Notes: a model not told the origin generated them from the sequence alone. A stretch of DNA of 37,379 nucleotides from Gammaproteobacteria bacterium UBA2168 (GCA_002327525.1 DCWG01000025.1:1-37379); one strand, 5' to 3'. Positions 7,253 to 16,110 are shown, counted from the stretch's first letter. Translations and numbers: made by a program.

Positions 7253-9883
7253 ATGAACGAATCCTTACCCTTCATTTTTTCGCTGGCAAGTTCCGAGCTG
7301 AGCCTCGATGCCGTCGGCGGCAAGAGCCGCACGCTGTCCCACCTTGCCGCGGCCGGTTTACCGGTCCCTTCAGGACTTCTGATCTCAACCCGCGCTTACC
7401 GCGATTTCGTGGCGGTTAACGACCTGCAAGCGCGCATCCTGGAACTGAGCCACCATGCGCGCGACAGTGCCAAGGCTGCGCACACAGCGTCTTGCACCAT
7501 CCGCGACCTGTTCGAGACCGCCGCCCTGCCCAATGAAATCGAGGCCGCCATCGGACATGCCGCCGCACCCTTCGGCTGCGCACCACTTGCGGTTCGCTCG
7601 TCCGCCAACGCGGAAGACCTGCCGGATCTCTCCTTCGCCGGCCTGCAGGATTCATTTCTCAACGTCCGCGGGGAGAGCGCGCTGCTCCTTGCAGTGCGGC
7701 ACTGTTGGGCGTCATTGTGGTCCGAACGTGCCATCGTCTACCGCGATCGAATGGGCATTGCTCAGGAAACCGTGGCGATGGGCGTGCTCGTACAGACCAT
7801 GATCGATGCCGATGTATCCGGCATCCTGTTCACGGCCAACCCGACCACCGGTGCACGCAATGAGATCGTGGTCAACGCAAGCTTCGGTCTCGGTGAAGCT
7901 ATTGTCGGCGGAGAGGTCACCCCCGATACCTACCTCCTCGATCGCGATTCCCTGACCCCCGTGCAGGTGATCACGGGCGCCAAGACCACCATGATCGTCC
8001 CAGACGGCTCACGCGGTACGCGCAGCCAGGCCGTACCTGAATCAAGCCGTTCGCAGAACGCGCTCAACGGCGAACAACTTCGAGACCTCGCAAGCCTCGG
8101 GCTTCGAGCTGAATCCGAGTGTGGCGGTACGCCGCAGGATATCGAATGGGCCATCGATGGCGAACAATACTGGTTGCTGCAATCGCGGCCGATCACCGGA
8201 CTGCCCGCGGAGCAACCGGATGCAACCTGGTCATCGCCCTACGGAAACGCCAAGCTGGTTCGGCGCCAGGTGGTCGAGAACATGCCCGAACCCCTTTCCC
8301 CTCTTTTCGAAGCACTGTACTTGAACGAAGGACTCGATCGCGGGATAGACCTGTTGGTGGAGGAGATGGGGTTACCGCTCAACATCGACGAGTTCATCAC
8401 CCGGCCCCTGTTCGTCACCATCAACGGCTTCGGCTACTGCCGGTACGACTTTCACATCACCAGGCGCACTCTCGCCATGATTCCGCGCATCCTGTACTAC
8501 TACGTTCGCAGCCTACCCCCGCTCATCGGTAATCTCGTCCCGATGTGGCGGGAGTCAGGACTGCCCGACTACCAGCAAACCATCGCCCGTCACCGGTTGC
8601 TGGATCACAAAGCAGCCTCCGACGATGCGCTGCTCGGGGCGGTTACAGAATTGGCGATGGCGGATGCCCGCTATTGGTTCTACATCAGTATGATGGTCGG
8701 TGTTGCGAAGATCACCGAAGGACTACTCCACCGCTTCGTCACTTCACGTGCGGTGAGGGGAACTCTCACCAGTGCCATGTTCCTTCGCGGTTTTCCGTCG
8801 CAGACCCTCGAAGCCCAGCGCAGCCTCACCGCTATCGCATCCAACCTGTCGACCAACCCAGCCTTACGGGACCTGGCCGATGGCGAACCCGTCGAGGAGA
8901 TGGTAGAGCGCCTGCGGCAACACCCCGATGGACAGCGGATCGCGGCCGATATCACCAATCACCTTAAAAGCTATGGCCACCAGGTGTACAACCTCGACTT
9001 CGTAGTACCCACGCAGGCCGAAAACCCCGCTCCGGTACTGCTTGGCTTGTGGGCACTGTTGAGCGATGAAGATCCTCTCGGCACCTGGCGGGAGCGTCAG
9101 GCGACCCTCGTGCGCGAGCGCGAGACCCTGGAAGCACAGACAACGGCGTCGCTCGGCCCCGTTCGACGCGCCATATTTCAGAAACTCCTGTCCTGGGGGC
9201 AGCGATTCGGGCCCAATCGCGAGGAAGCTCTCTTCTATATGGGGGCGGCCTGGCCCGAGCTTCGCCGCTGCGCTCTCGAACTCGGCGCTCGATTGACGGC
9301 CTCGGGAACTCTGGCCACACCCAGCGACCTGTTCTTCCTGAGACCCGAGGAGATCGAGGAAGCCTGTACGGCCCGCGAAGGCAGCACCGCACGTCCAAAC
9401 CTGCGGGAACTGGCGGCCTCGCGCCGAACCCTGCGCGAAGCGCGAAAGAAACTGCATCCCCCGGCGAGAGTGCCGGAAAATCTGAGATTCAAATTGGGCC
9501 CTCTCGACTTCACGCGCTTTTTCGAGGTATGGGAAACCCAGAAGCTGAATCCCGATGAAGGCGATGTGCTGCGCGGATTCGCCGTCAGTCCAGGCACGGT
9601 AACGGGTATCGCGAGCGTCGTGCTCTCACCGGAAGACTTTACAGACATGCGCCCGAACACGATCCTCGTCTGCCCAACCACCACCCCAGCCTGGACACCG
9701 ATGTTCAACCACGCCCTGGCGCTCGTCACGGACATCGGTGCCATTCTGGCACACGGTTCCATTGTGGCCCGCGAGTTTGGAATCCCGGCGGTGCTCGGCA
9801 CCGGCAACGCGACCGTGCGTATCGCCACGGGTCAGCGCATTACCGTCGATGGGTCGGCCGGCACCGTCACGCTGGTGGATTGA
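7253..9883 (+). CDS. PEP/pyruvate-binding ATP-grasp enzyme, rifampin phosphotransferase-like architecture
   Basis: An 876-residue protein. The N-terminal ATP-grasp (PEP synthase ATP-binding) domain, about residues 10-315, shows GGKSRTLSHLAAAGLPVPSG, LAVRSSANAEDLPDLSFAG and DIEWAIDGEQYWLLQSRP. The C-terminal swivelling phosphohistidine domain, about 780-876, shows ILAHGSIVAREFGIPAVLG with the phospho-acceptor His834. The large C-terminal PEP-binding barrel of true PEP synthase is absent, and the middle 450 residues have no obvious motif. ATP-grasp, substrate domain, then His domain is the order of rifampin phosphotransferases (about 865 residues), which move the beta-phosphate of ATP to a small molecule. 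The natural acceptor here is unknown. It lies 92 bp after the molybdenum enzyme gene, so co-transcription is possible. No strong ribosome site precedes ATG 7253. Confidence 0.85.
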   Translation: MNESLPFIFSLASSELSLDAVGGKSRTLSHLAAAGLPVPSGLLISTRAYRDFVAVNDLQARILELSHHARDSAKAAHTASCTIRDLFETAALPNEIEAAIGHAAAPFGCAPLAVRSSANAEDLPDLSFAGLQDSFLNVRGESALLLAVRHCWASLWSERAIVYRDRMGIAQETVAMGVLVQTMIDADVSGILFTANPTTGARNEIVVNASFGLGEAIVGGEVTPDTYLLDRDSLTPVQVITGAKTTMIVPDGSRGTRSQAVPESSRSQNALNGEQLRDLASLGLRAESECGGTPQDIEWAIDGEQYWLLQSRPITGLPAEQPDATWSSPYGNAKLVRRQVVENMPEPLSPLFEALYLNEGLDRGIDLLVEEMGLPLNIDEFITRPLFVTINGFGYCRYDFHITRRTLAMIPRILYYYVRSLPPLIGNLVPMWRESGLPDYQQTIARHRLLDHKAASDDALLGAVTELAMADARYWFYISMMVGVAKITEGLLHRFVTSRAVRGTLTSAMFLRGFPSQTLEAQRSLTAIASNLSTNPALRDLADGEPVEEMVERLRQHPDGQRIAADITNHLKSYGHQVYNLDFVVPTQAENPAPVLLGLWALLSDEDPLGTWRERQATLVRERETLEAQTTASLGPVRRAIFQKLLSWGQRFGPNREEALFYMGAAWPELRRCALELGARLTASGTLATPSDLFFLRPEEIEEACTAREGSTARPNLRELAASRRTLREARKKLHPPARVPENLRFKLGPLDFTRFFEVWETQKLNPDEGDVLRGFAVSPGTVTGIASVVLSPEDFTDMRPNTILVCPTTTPAWTPMFNHALALVTDIGAILAHGSIVAREFGIPAVLGTGNATVRIATGQRITVDGSAGTVTLVD

Positions 9884-9976
9884 AGCCGGGCAATCTATCC
9901 AGCCGGGGTACCTGCCGCCTCACAAACGTGCAATCATCACACCCCATACGAGGCGTGCATTGAGCGCGGAGAGTAG

Positions 9977-10804
9977 ATGCAGGGTAGACGTGTTCTGATC
10001 ACGGGCGGCAACAGCGGTATCGGCATCGTGGCCGCCGCCGAACTGGCGGCCCTCGGCGCGGAAGTGGTTCTCGCGTGTCGGGACGGTGACAAGACGCGCG
10101 CCGCGCTCGATACTGTCAATGCCCAGGCCGCCGTCGAGGCGATCAACCTCCCCGTCGATCTCGCCAGTCTCACGAGCGTGCGCGATCTCGCCCGAGGATT
10201 TCTGGAACGCTACGACAGACTCGACGTGCTCATCAACAACGCCGGCACCTTTCCAGCGAAGCAGCGTTTCACGAAGGACGGCTTCGAGATGCAGATGGGC
10301 GTGAATCACTTTGCCCACTTCCTGCTCACCCATCTCCTGCTCGATTGTCTCAAAGCCAGCGCTCCGGCACGGATCGTCACCGTGACTTCCACCCTGCACA
10401 GGAAAGGCAGCCTCGATTTCGACACGTTCAGGGGTTTCAACAAATACAGCGCCCAAGCTGCGTACAATCAATCGAAACTCGCGAACGTGCTGTTTGCCGT
10501 GGAACTCTCGCACAAACTCGACGGCACGGGAGTAACCAGTAACTATCTGCATCCTGGGGCGGTGGCCACGGACATCATTCGAGATATGCCGTGGATCGTG
10601 CGCAAACTCATTGGCCTGGCCTTCACCACTCCCGAGAAAGGCGCACGCACCACGATCATGCTCGCGAGCGACGATGAGCTGGCAGAAGTCACCGGCCGCT
10701 ACTACGACCAATGCCAACCCGCCAAGCCTTCCCCACTTGCCGAACAGGCAGCCCTGCGTGAGTGCCTGTGGCGTGCAAGCCTCGAGGCCGTTGGTCTGGC
10801 CTGA
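9977..10804 (+). CDS. Short-chain dehydrogenase/reductase, retinol dehydrogenase-like
   Basis: A 275-residue classical SDR using NAD(P)H for a carbonyl/alcohol oxidoreduction. It has the cofactor motif TGGNSGIG (9-16), NNAG (87-90), and the catalytic Ser138, Tyr163 and Lys167 in the YNQSK arrangement. The N-S-G-I-G loop, the QMGVNHFAHFLLTHLLLD segment and the LHPGAVATDI segment are typical of retinol dehydrogenase/WW-domain oxidoreductase-like SDRs, whose bacterial substrates are mostly unknown. ATG 9977 has GGAGAG three bases upstream. The next gene, a cytochrome-PQQ dehydrogenase, can start four bases after the stop, so the two are probably one transcript and may act on a shared alcohol/aldehyde pathway. 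The link is inferred. Confidence 0.88.
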   Translation: MQGRRVLITGGNSGIGIVAAAELAALGAEVVLACRDGDKTRAALDTVNAQAAVEAINLPVDLASLTSVRDLARGFLERYDRLDVLINNAGTFPAKQRFTKDGFEMQMGVNHFAHFLLTHLLLDCLKASAPARIVTVTSTLHRKGSLDFDTFRGFNKYSAQAAYNQSKLANVLFAVELSHKLDGTGVTSNYLHPGAVATDIIRDMPWIVRKLIGLAFTTPEKGARTTIMLASDDELAEVTGRYYDQCQPAKPSPLAEQAALRECLWRASLEAVGLA

Positions 10805-10808
10805 TCGA

Positions 10809-12416
10809 TTGAAACCAGACGAGAGACATATAAAAAAAGTGCTCTGGATATCCGGCATCGTGGTCGGCGTACTGCTCGTCGCCGGCATCGGGCTCTACTT
10901 CGCGTTCAACGCGGCCATCCGCCAGGATCCCTTTCTGGCGATGTACGACGAAAACTGCGCCCTGTGCCATGGAGAGCAGATGGAGGGCGGTACTCAGGGT
11001 CCGCCGCTGGTCGGCGCTCCCTTGAAAAACGGGGAGTCGGTAGCCGAACTGACGCGCAGCATCAGCGATGGATTGCTCGCAAGCGGGATGCCGGGCTGGT
11101 CCACGACCATGCCGGAAAGCCACATCAGAAGCCTGGCCATACTGATCGCGGAACGCCGCGTGGATCGTACCTTCACGGACTTCAAGATGGAAAAAGAACT
11201 CGTCGTCCCAACTGAGGTCTTCGACACGGAGCTGGCAAGTTTTCGCCTGGAAACGGTAGCGGGCGATATCCACCCTTACCCGTTCTCCATCGCGCCACTT
11301 GCCGATAGCCGCATCCTGGTGAGTGAGAAAACTCTGGGACTCTCGCTCATCGAAACGGACGGCACGCGCTCCGCTCATATCACGGGTACTCCGGCCAGGT
11401 CGGATCTCGGATTCAACATGCTCGGACTCAACTACGGTATCGGCTGGCACCTTGATGTCGCTCCCCACCCCGACTACGCATCCAACGGCTGGATCTACCT
11501 GCACCATACTCACCTGTGTGAGGACTGCGGCAACGGCGACGATTCGGTCATACCGATAACAATGAATCGCGTCGTGCGCGGCCGCATCGAGGCGGGGCAG
11601 TGGACCGACGAGGAAGTCGTCTGGGAAGTCGCCTACCATCTCTACAGCTCCATGCCGGATATCGGCACCGGCGGGCGAATTGCGTTCGACCCCGCGGGTT
11701 ATCTGTTCCTGAGCGTGGGCATGAAAGGCGGTTACTTCGAGGGGATTCAGGACCTCAGCACACCCTACGGCAAGATCCACAGGGTGCACGACGACGGATC
11801 CATCCCGGAAGACAATCCCTTCGTCGCTACACCCGGCGTCTTCGCCTCCACCTGGACGTACGGGCACCGCAGCCCGCAGGGTCTCGAATTCGATACCTCG
11901 ACCGGAAAGCTGTGGGGTACCGAGATGGGTCCCCGCGGCGGAGACGAGGTCAACCTCCTGCTCCCCGGGCGCAACTACGGCTGGCCGCTGTACTCCAAGG
12001 GTGTGGACTACGACGGCACCCCGGTGGAGTACTGGAAGGACCTCAACATCGAATTCGACCTGGAGGACATCGAACAACCGGTGGTTGACCTGACACCATC
12101 GCCGGCCGTATCGAGCTTCGTCATCTACGCGGGAGACGCCTATCCCGAATGGCAGGGTGATTTCATCGTCGGCAGTCTGAAGGCGACAGAACTCTACCGG
12201 TTCGTGATCGAAGATGACCGGCTGGTTCACGCCGAAATCCTGATTCGAGACCTGGCCAGAATACGAGACGTCGAGACCGGCCCCGGCGGCCTCATCTATC
12301 TGCTGCTCGAACACGAAGCAGGCAGTCAGATCGTCAGACTGGTGCCCGAGCGTGATGGTGAGCAGATGACCGATCTCGCGGAAGAGAGTCACGGAATGGC
12401 GCCGGACCATGGGTGA
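10809..12416 (+). CDS. Cytochrome c domain fused to PQQ-dependent sugar dehydrogenase-like propeller
   Basis: A protein of about 535 residues. After a short basic N-terminus comes a single membrane anchor (WISGIVVGVLLVAGIGLYF), then a cytochrome c domain with heme motif CALCH (50-54 from the TTG), then a soluble aldose-sugar dehydrogenase-type beta-propeller: ILVSEKTLGLSLIETDG, GWHLDVAPHPDYASNGWIY, GGRIAFDPAGYLFLSVGM and GHRSPQGLEFDTSTGKLWG. Known relatives oxidise sugars with PQQ in the periplasm. The fused heme domain would take electrons from PQQ to the respiratory chain. The start is unclear: TTG 10809, GTG 10839, or a rare ATA at 10830 that has GAGAG four bases upstream and gives the best N-terminus (xKKVLWIS). 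The gene starts directly after the SDR and is followed by a dead acyl-CoA dehydrogenase gene. Confidence 0.87.
   Translation: MKPDERHIKKVLWISGIVVGVLLVAGIGLYFAFNAAIRQDPFLAMYDENCALCHGEQMEGGTQGPPLVGAPLKNGESVAELTRSISDGLLASGMPGWSTTMPESHIRSLAILIAERRVDRTFTDFKMEKELVVPTEVFDTELASFRLETVAGDIHPYPFSIAPLADSRILVSEKTLGLSLIETDGTRSAHITGTPARSDLGFNMLGLNYGIGWHLDVAPHPDYASNGWIYLHHTHLCEDCGNGDDSVIPITMNRVVRGRIEAGQWTDEEVVWEVAYHLYSSMPDIGTGGRIAFDPAGYLFLSVGMKGGYFEGIQDLSTPYGKIHRVHDDGSIPEDNPFVATPGVFASTWTYGHRSPQGLEFDTSTGKLWGTEMGPRGGDEVNLLLPGRNYGWPLYSKGVDYDGTPVEYWKDLNIEFDLEDIEQPVVDLTPSPAVSSFVIYAGDAYPEWQGDFIVGSLKATELYRFVIEDDRLVHAEILIRDLARIRDVETGPGGLIYLLLEHEAGSQIVRLVPERDGEQMTDLAEESHGMAPDHG
10821..10832 (+). promoter_or_regulatory. 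Shine-Dalgarno-like GAGAG before an ATA codon
   Basis: GAGAG (10821-10825) is followed four bases later by ATA AAA AAA GTG CTC TGG, which would give the ideal lipid-anchor start M/I-K-K-V-L-W. The nearest standard codons are TTG 10809, before this site, and GTG 10839, thirteen bases after it. This is the second gene here whose best ribosome site faces a near-ATG codon. Confidence 0.35.
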
Positions 12417-12420
12417 TGCG

Positions 12421-13423
12421 ATGCTGGCTCCGATACGGACACTGCTACCCGAAATCGCCGCGCGCGCCGAAGAAGTGGAAGACGAGCGGCGGATCTGATC
12501 GCCAAACTGACCAAAGCCGGTGGGTTCCGTGCGATGGTGCCGCGCGAACTCGGAGGCGCTCAGAGCGATTACCCGATCAGCGTGCAAATGCTCATCGAAT
12601 TGGCGCGGGCTGACAGATCCGTCGGCTGCGAATCCCCGCAACTGCCGGCGCTTGTGCCGGGTCGAGCTTCCTTGAGCTCTATGCAGGCGGACCCGACGTC
12701 ATCGTCAGCGACGCATTCGTCCCGAAGGGCAGCGCCGGGAGCGTAGACGCAGGTTACCGCGTCTCGAAACGCTGTGGATTCGCCAGCGGCTGCCAGCATG
12801 TCGACTGGCTGTTCGGAAACTGCGTGGTGGACGACGGTGCTGTCGGATTAGGCTGCATGATGCTGCCAGGGAGACAGTGGGCCATTCACGACACCTGGTA
12901 CTCCGCGGGACTGCGAGGTACCGCCAGTCACGACATCGAGCTCGAGGGCGCCTTCGTCCCCGAACAACATACATTCGATTTGTTCAGCGGCACTCCCTGC
13001 ATGAGCGGACCGCTGTTCGCCGCCCCCCTTGTCCAGTTCGCGTTACACATTGCGGCGCTCGCCCTCGGCAGCGCTGAAGGCGCGTCGGACGAACTCACCG
13101 AATTTGCCTGCACGGACGAGACGCGCCTGTATCGACGCACGCCAATGCAGGACAGCGAACTGTTGCAGTAGCCTATCGGGCACGCTCAGGCAGACTATCA
13201 GAGGCATGCGGTACAAACGAAAGCATGGGTAGCGGAGGCGTGCGCCTGCGTAGTCGATGCCTGCTACACCGCCGCGGGTGGTAGTGCGCTGTATCACGGC
13301 TCTCCGCTCCAGCGTCGACTACGAGACATCCACACCCTGACCCAGCACGCTTCCGCGCAGGAGGGCGCGTTCGCAAACTCGGGTGCAGGCCCGCTGGGTC
13401 ATCCAGCGACATTCGGTCTCTAG
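12421..13423 (+). pseudogene. Acyl-CoA dehydrogenase/flavin hydroxylase-like gene with multiple lesions
   Basis: Three reading-frame pieces line up as one acyl-CoA dehydrogenase-family protein (the HpaB/DszC-like branch with the Acyl-CoA_dh_2 C-terminal domain). Piece 1, ATG 12421, reads MLAPIRTLLPEIAARAEEVE. Piece 2, about 12495-12640, reads FRAMVPRELGGAQSDYPISV. Piece 3, from about 12670, reads GPDVIVSDAFVPKGSAG, DTWYSAGLRGTASHDIE and so on. Piece 3 meets TAG at 13169-13171, after which the same frame continues as IGHAQADYQRHAVQTKAWVA to a normal end at TAG 13421-13423. That makes two frameshifts, a damaged stretch at about 12630-12680, and a nonsense codon. Intact relatives are about 370-400 residues. 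The gene directly follows the cytochrome-PQQ gene and was probably in its operon. Confidence 0.85.
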
Positions 13424-13433
13424 CCTGGATTAA

Positions 13434-14420
13434 TCAGGCACCGGGACAGAACACCAACCGGCCGATGGATTGTCGATTGGCCAGTTTGCGAAGGGCATCA
13501 GGTAGTCCACCGAAACCCACCACCTCATCTATGAGCGGGCTGATGCGGCCTCTCACCATCAGCTCGTTCAGCACTTCGTTGCACCTGGTAAACGGTCTCG
13601 GATCGTGGTCGCGATATCCACCCATGTGCACTCCGACAATGGAGTAATTCTTCACTAGAACGTGATTCATGGGGGCGAGCGGGATACTGCCCGCGGCAAA
13701 CCCGATCACCAGTATTCTACCCTCCCAGGCTACCAGACGACGTGCGATGTCGAAGTACGCACCACCGACCGGATCGTAGATCAGATCGACACCCCGCCCC
13801 TGTGTCAGCTTCATCACACGCTCGTAGAGGTCTTCCGTGTCGTAGTTGATCACCTCGTCAGCACCGAGAGTGCGACACACATCCACTTTTTCGTCCGTCC
13901 CCGCAGCCGCAATGATCCAGCAGCCATGCTCCCTCGCGAGCTCAATGGCCGCGGAACCCACCCCCCCTGCCCCGGCCAGCACCAGCACCGTTTCTCCAGG
14001 CTGCAGATTGCCTCTCAGATGCAAGCCAACCCAGGCGGTTTGATACGTCACGTTCGCGGCTGCCGCCTTCACGGCATCCACGCCATCGGGTATCAGCATG
14101 GCGCGTTCGGCAAGGATGGTGCACTCCTCGGCGAACCCACCATGGTTCTCGGCCGCGGGTCCGACGATGCGCTGTCCCGGTTCGAGCGCAACACCGGACG
14201 CCGACTCGATCACGGTTCCCGCGGCGCTCATGCCAGGCACGAACGGGGGTGTCAGCTTGACCTGGTATTCACCACGGCACTGCAGGATATCGGCAAAATT
14301 GATGTCGGTCGCTTCAACCTTCACGACACAAGCGCCCTCGCGGGCAGGCGGCCGTTCCAGATCCGCCAGCTCCAGTTTCTGCCAGGGATCTCCCAGCTCA
14401 TTTATTTGAAGCGCCTTCAT
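13434..14420 (-). CDS. Quinone oxidoreductase family (zinc-independent MDR) enzyme
   Basis: A 328-residue medium-chain dehydrogenase/reductase of the NADPH:quinone oxidoreductase/zeta-crystallin type. The NAD(P)-binding motif AGAGGVGSAAIELA lies at about 149-162. The N-terminal GroES-like domain contains DINFADILQCRGEYQ, and there are no catalytic zinc cysteines, which agrees with the quinone oxidoreductase branch. PVGGAYFDIARRLVAWEGRI is the typical middle segment. Many family members reduce quinones or enoyl thioesters; the substrate here is unknown. The start ATG 14418-14420 begins the fold directly (MKALQINELG). AGGAGG-like bases lie too far upstream, about 28 bases, to be an obvious ribosome site. 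The gene is 10 bp from the end of the acyl-CoA dehydrogenase pseudogene, convergent with it. Confidence 0.9.
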   Translation of the reverse strand: MKALQINELGDPWQKLELADLERPPAREGACVVKVEATDINFADILQCRGEYQVKLTPPFVPGMSAAGTVIESASGVALEPGQRIVGPAAENHGGFAEECTILAERAMLIPDGVDAVKAAAANVTYQTAWVGLHLRGNLQPGETVLVLAGAGGVGSAAIELAREHGCWIIAAAGTDEKVDVCRTLGADEVINYDTEDLYERVMKLTQGRGVDLIYDPVGGAYFDIARRLVAWEGRILVIGFAAGSIPLAPMNHVLVKNYSIVGVHMGGYRDHDPRPFTRCNEVLNELMVRGRISPLIDEVVGFGGLPDALRKLANRQSIGRLVFCPGA

Positions 14421-14468
14421 GCAAATACTATCCGGTTCGAGCCGAGAAACCTCCTTCTCCTAGACCCT

Positions 14469-14900
14469 TCATCCACGCCCGATGAAGGGCATCTGATTGG
14501 CCATCACCGTCAGGAAGGGTACGTTGGTATCCAATGGCAAAGCGGCCATATAGCGTACCGCATCGACCACCGCAGCGACGTCCATTGTCGGTTCCGGCGC
14601 CAGTTCACCACTCGCCTGCGCTACCCCGTCGCTCATCCGTGCGGTCATCTGCGTCGCCGCATTGCCGATGTCGATCTGCCCGCAAGCAATATCGTGACGC
14701 CGTCCATCCAGCGCAGTGGAGCGGGGGAGACCCGTCATCGCGTGCTTGGTGGCAGTGTAGGCGACCGAGTTCGGTCGCGGGACGTGCGCTGAGATCGATC
14801 CATTGTTGATGATGCGCCCACCTCCGGGCATTTGCTTCTTCATCAACCGCACGGCCCATTGCGTGCACAGAAATGCCCCGGTCAGGTTGAGGAGAAACTC
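14469..14900 (-). pseudogene. Short-chain dehydrogenase with missing N-terminal third
   Basis: The protein-like part reads [68 protein letters not shown], ending FIGRG. It therefore keeps the catalytic Ser-Tyr-x-x-x-Lys region and the C-terminus of a classical SDR. The first 90-100 residues, with TGxxxGIG and NNAG, are gone. The frame upstream of about 14900 no longer resembles an SDR, and no Rossmann start was found on the minus strand up to the next gene. Without the cofactor site it cannot be an active dehydrogenase. Intact relatives are about 240-255 residues. Confidence 0.75.
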
Positions 14901-15210
14901 ATGATTGAACAGAACATGGCCAGGCACCGTCACCCCCTTGCGCGTAGTTGAAATGAATGAATACGAGGCTCCGCTGGTTATACGACAGCGTGACATACCT
15001 TGTGTTGGAAACTACGAGGCAGCCAGCATGAATGTCAACGGGGGAGTCAGCATCGACGATGTTACAACGATCAAGCCGCACATCCCATCAGGAACCCGTA
15101 GCGAGGCCGTGATGAAATAGCGCAGCACCAGCAACCCCAGAATCCAGGTAGAGCCATTCTCTGGCAGCCAGCCGACATCCATGAGCCTCAGCACGACCAT
15201 CCCGTTGAGA
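14901..15210 (-). other. 310-bp stretch without a recognisable gene
   Basis: This lies between the headless SDR and the next hydratase gene. Both strands have short open frames only. One on the minus strand is hydrophobic (WILGLLVLRYFITASLRV) but has no family resemblance or ribosome site. It probably holds decayed sequence that once contained the SDR 5' end. Confidence 0.4.
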
Positions 15211-16032
15211 TTATCGTCCCTTGAACTGTGGCGTGCGCTTCTCTTGAAAAGCCTTGATCGCTTCTCGTGCATCGTCGGTCTGAAACGCCCGGATCATGTG
15301 TTCCGCTTCGAGATCCAGGATCGTGGCTAGATCAGTGTTTGCTGCACGGTTGATGTTCTTCTTCATGAAGCGGATCGCCGACGTCGGCCCGTGTGCGATA
15401 CGCCTGGCGAACGCCGCCGCCTCTTCCCGAAAGGTCTCGTCGGGGAACACGCGGTTGACGAGACCGAGCTGGCGCGCCTCTTCCGCGCCTATGCGCTCGC
15501 TTAAGAAGTAGAGTTCCTTGGCCCTGGCCACGCCGACGAGTTGGGTCAGGTTCCAGCTTCCCCCGTAGTCACCGCTGACGCCGATATTGCGGAACGCCGT
15601 GACCAGGAACGCGCTCTCGGCCGCGACGCGTAGATCGCAGGCCAGCGCGATGGAAAAACCAGCTCCCGCGGCAGCCCCCGGCAACGCGGCAACCAGGGGT
15701 TTTTCCAGCTGCTGCATGCGCAGGGTCAGGGTGTTTTGTCCGTACTGCAGTGAGCGCACGCGGTCGGCTTGCGTCGGTGGAGGGGCTTCGGATTGCCGAG
15801 CGCCACTGCCCATCCCACTTACATCACCGCCACTGCAAAAGGCGCTACCTGCGCCAGTGATGACGATACAGCGTACGTCCTCACGCAACTCGAGGTCGAG
15901 CAGGCCCTGGCGCAAAGCCGGAGTGAGTTCGTTCGAAAGGGCGTTCTTCTTCTCGGGCCGATTCAATGTGAAGGTTGCGACCCCATCGTCGATCTCGCAC
16001 AGCAACTGGTCTGTTCCGGTGGTGTAACTCAT
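15211..16032 (-). CDS. Enoyl-CoA hydratase/isomerase family protein, PaaG-like
   Basis: A 273-residue crotonase-fold enzyme. Oxyanion segments are AFCSGGD (64-70) and AAGAGFSIALACD (121-133). The catalytic area reads NIGVSGDYGGSWNLTQLVG, putting an Asp at 155 where PaaG-like isomerases carry their key acid, and no Glu in the first position, so an enoyl-CoA isomerase or a specialised hydratase is likely. Start: ATG 16030-16032 is preceded by GAGG seven bases upstream. A GTG at 16047 is also in frame but weaker. A perfect 10+10 bp inverted repeat sits 20-40 bp upstream (16052-16072), so the gene is probably controlled by a dimeric repressor or activator. Confidence 0.9.
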   Translation of the reverse strand: MSYTTGTDQLLCEIDDGVATFTLNRPEKKNALSNELTPALRQGLLDLELREDVRCIVITGAGSAFCSGGDVSGMGSGARQSEAPPPTQADRVRSLQYGQNTLTLRMQQLEKPLVAALPGAAAGAGFSIALACDLRVAAESAFLVTAFRNIGVSGDYGGSWNLTQLVGVARAKELYFLSERIGAEEARQLGLVNRVFPDETFREEAAAFARRIAHGPTSAIRFMKKNINRAANTDLATILDLEAEHMIRAFQTDDAREAIKAFQEKRTPQFKGR

Positions 16033-16051
16033 GTCCGCGCCTCGCACCCCA

Positions 16052-16072
16052 GTAGTTTTATGATAAAACTAC
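16052..16072. promoter_or_regulatory. Perfect 10+10 bp palindrome, probable operator
   Basis: The half sites GTAGTTTTAT and ATAAAACTAC are exact reverse complements around one central G. The site lies 20 bp before the hydratase ATG (minus strand) and 39 bp after the end of the upstream M20 gene. Length, exactness and AT-richness in a GC-rich region fit a binding site for a TetR-type or similar dimer. No regulator gene is adjacent. A short RNA hairpin is possible but the stem is AT-rich and has no T-tract. Confidence 0.6.
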
Positions 16073-16110
16073 GCGGGCCGCGTCACCGATGCAACCAGCC
16101 TGGGGCCTGG

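Noticed and set aside
10689..12641. A 650-codon open frame on the minus strand
   Set aside because: It is antisense to the cytochrome-PQQ gene, which has a heme motif and propeller segments. The minus product has no recognisable domain, and GC-rich coding DNA often leaves the opposite strand open.
13662..14792. A 376-codon plus-strand frame over the quinone oxidoreductase and SDR remnant
   Set aside because: The minus strand encodes a clear MDR enzyme with an AGAGGVG motif here. The plus product has no recognisable features.
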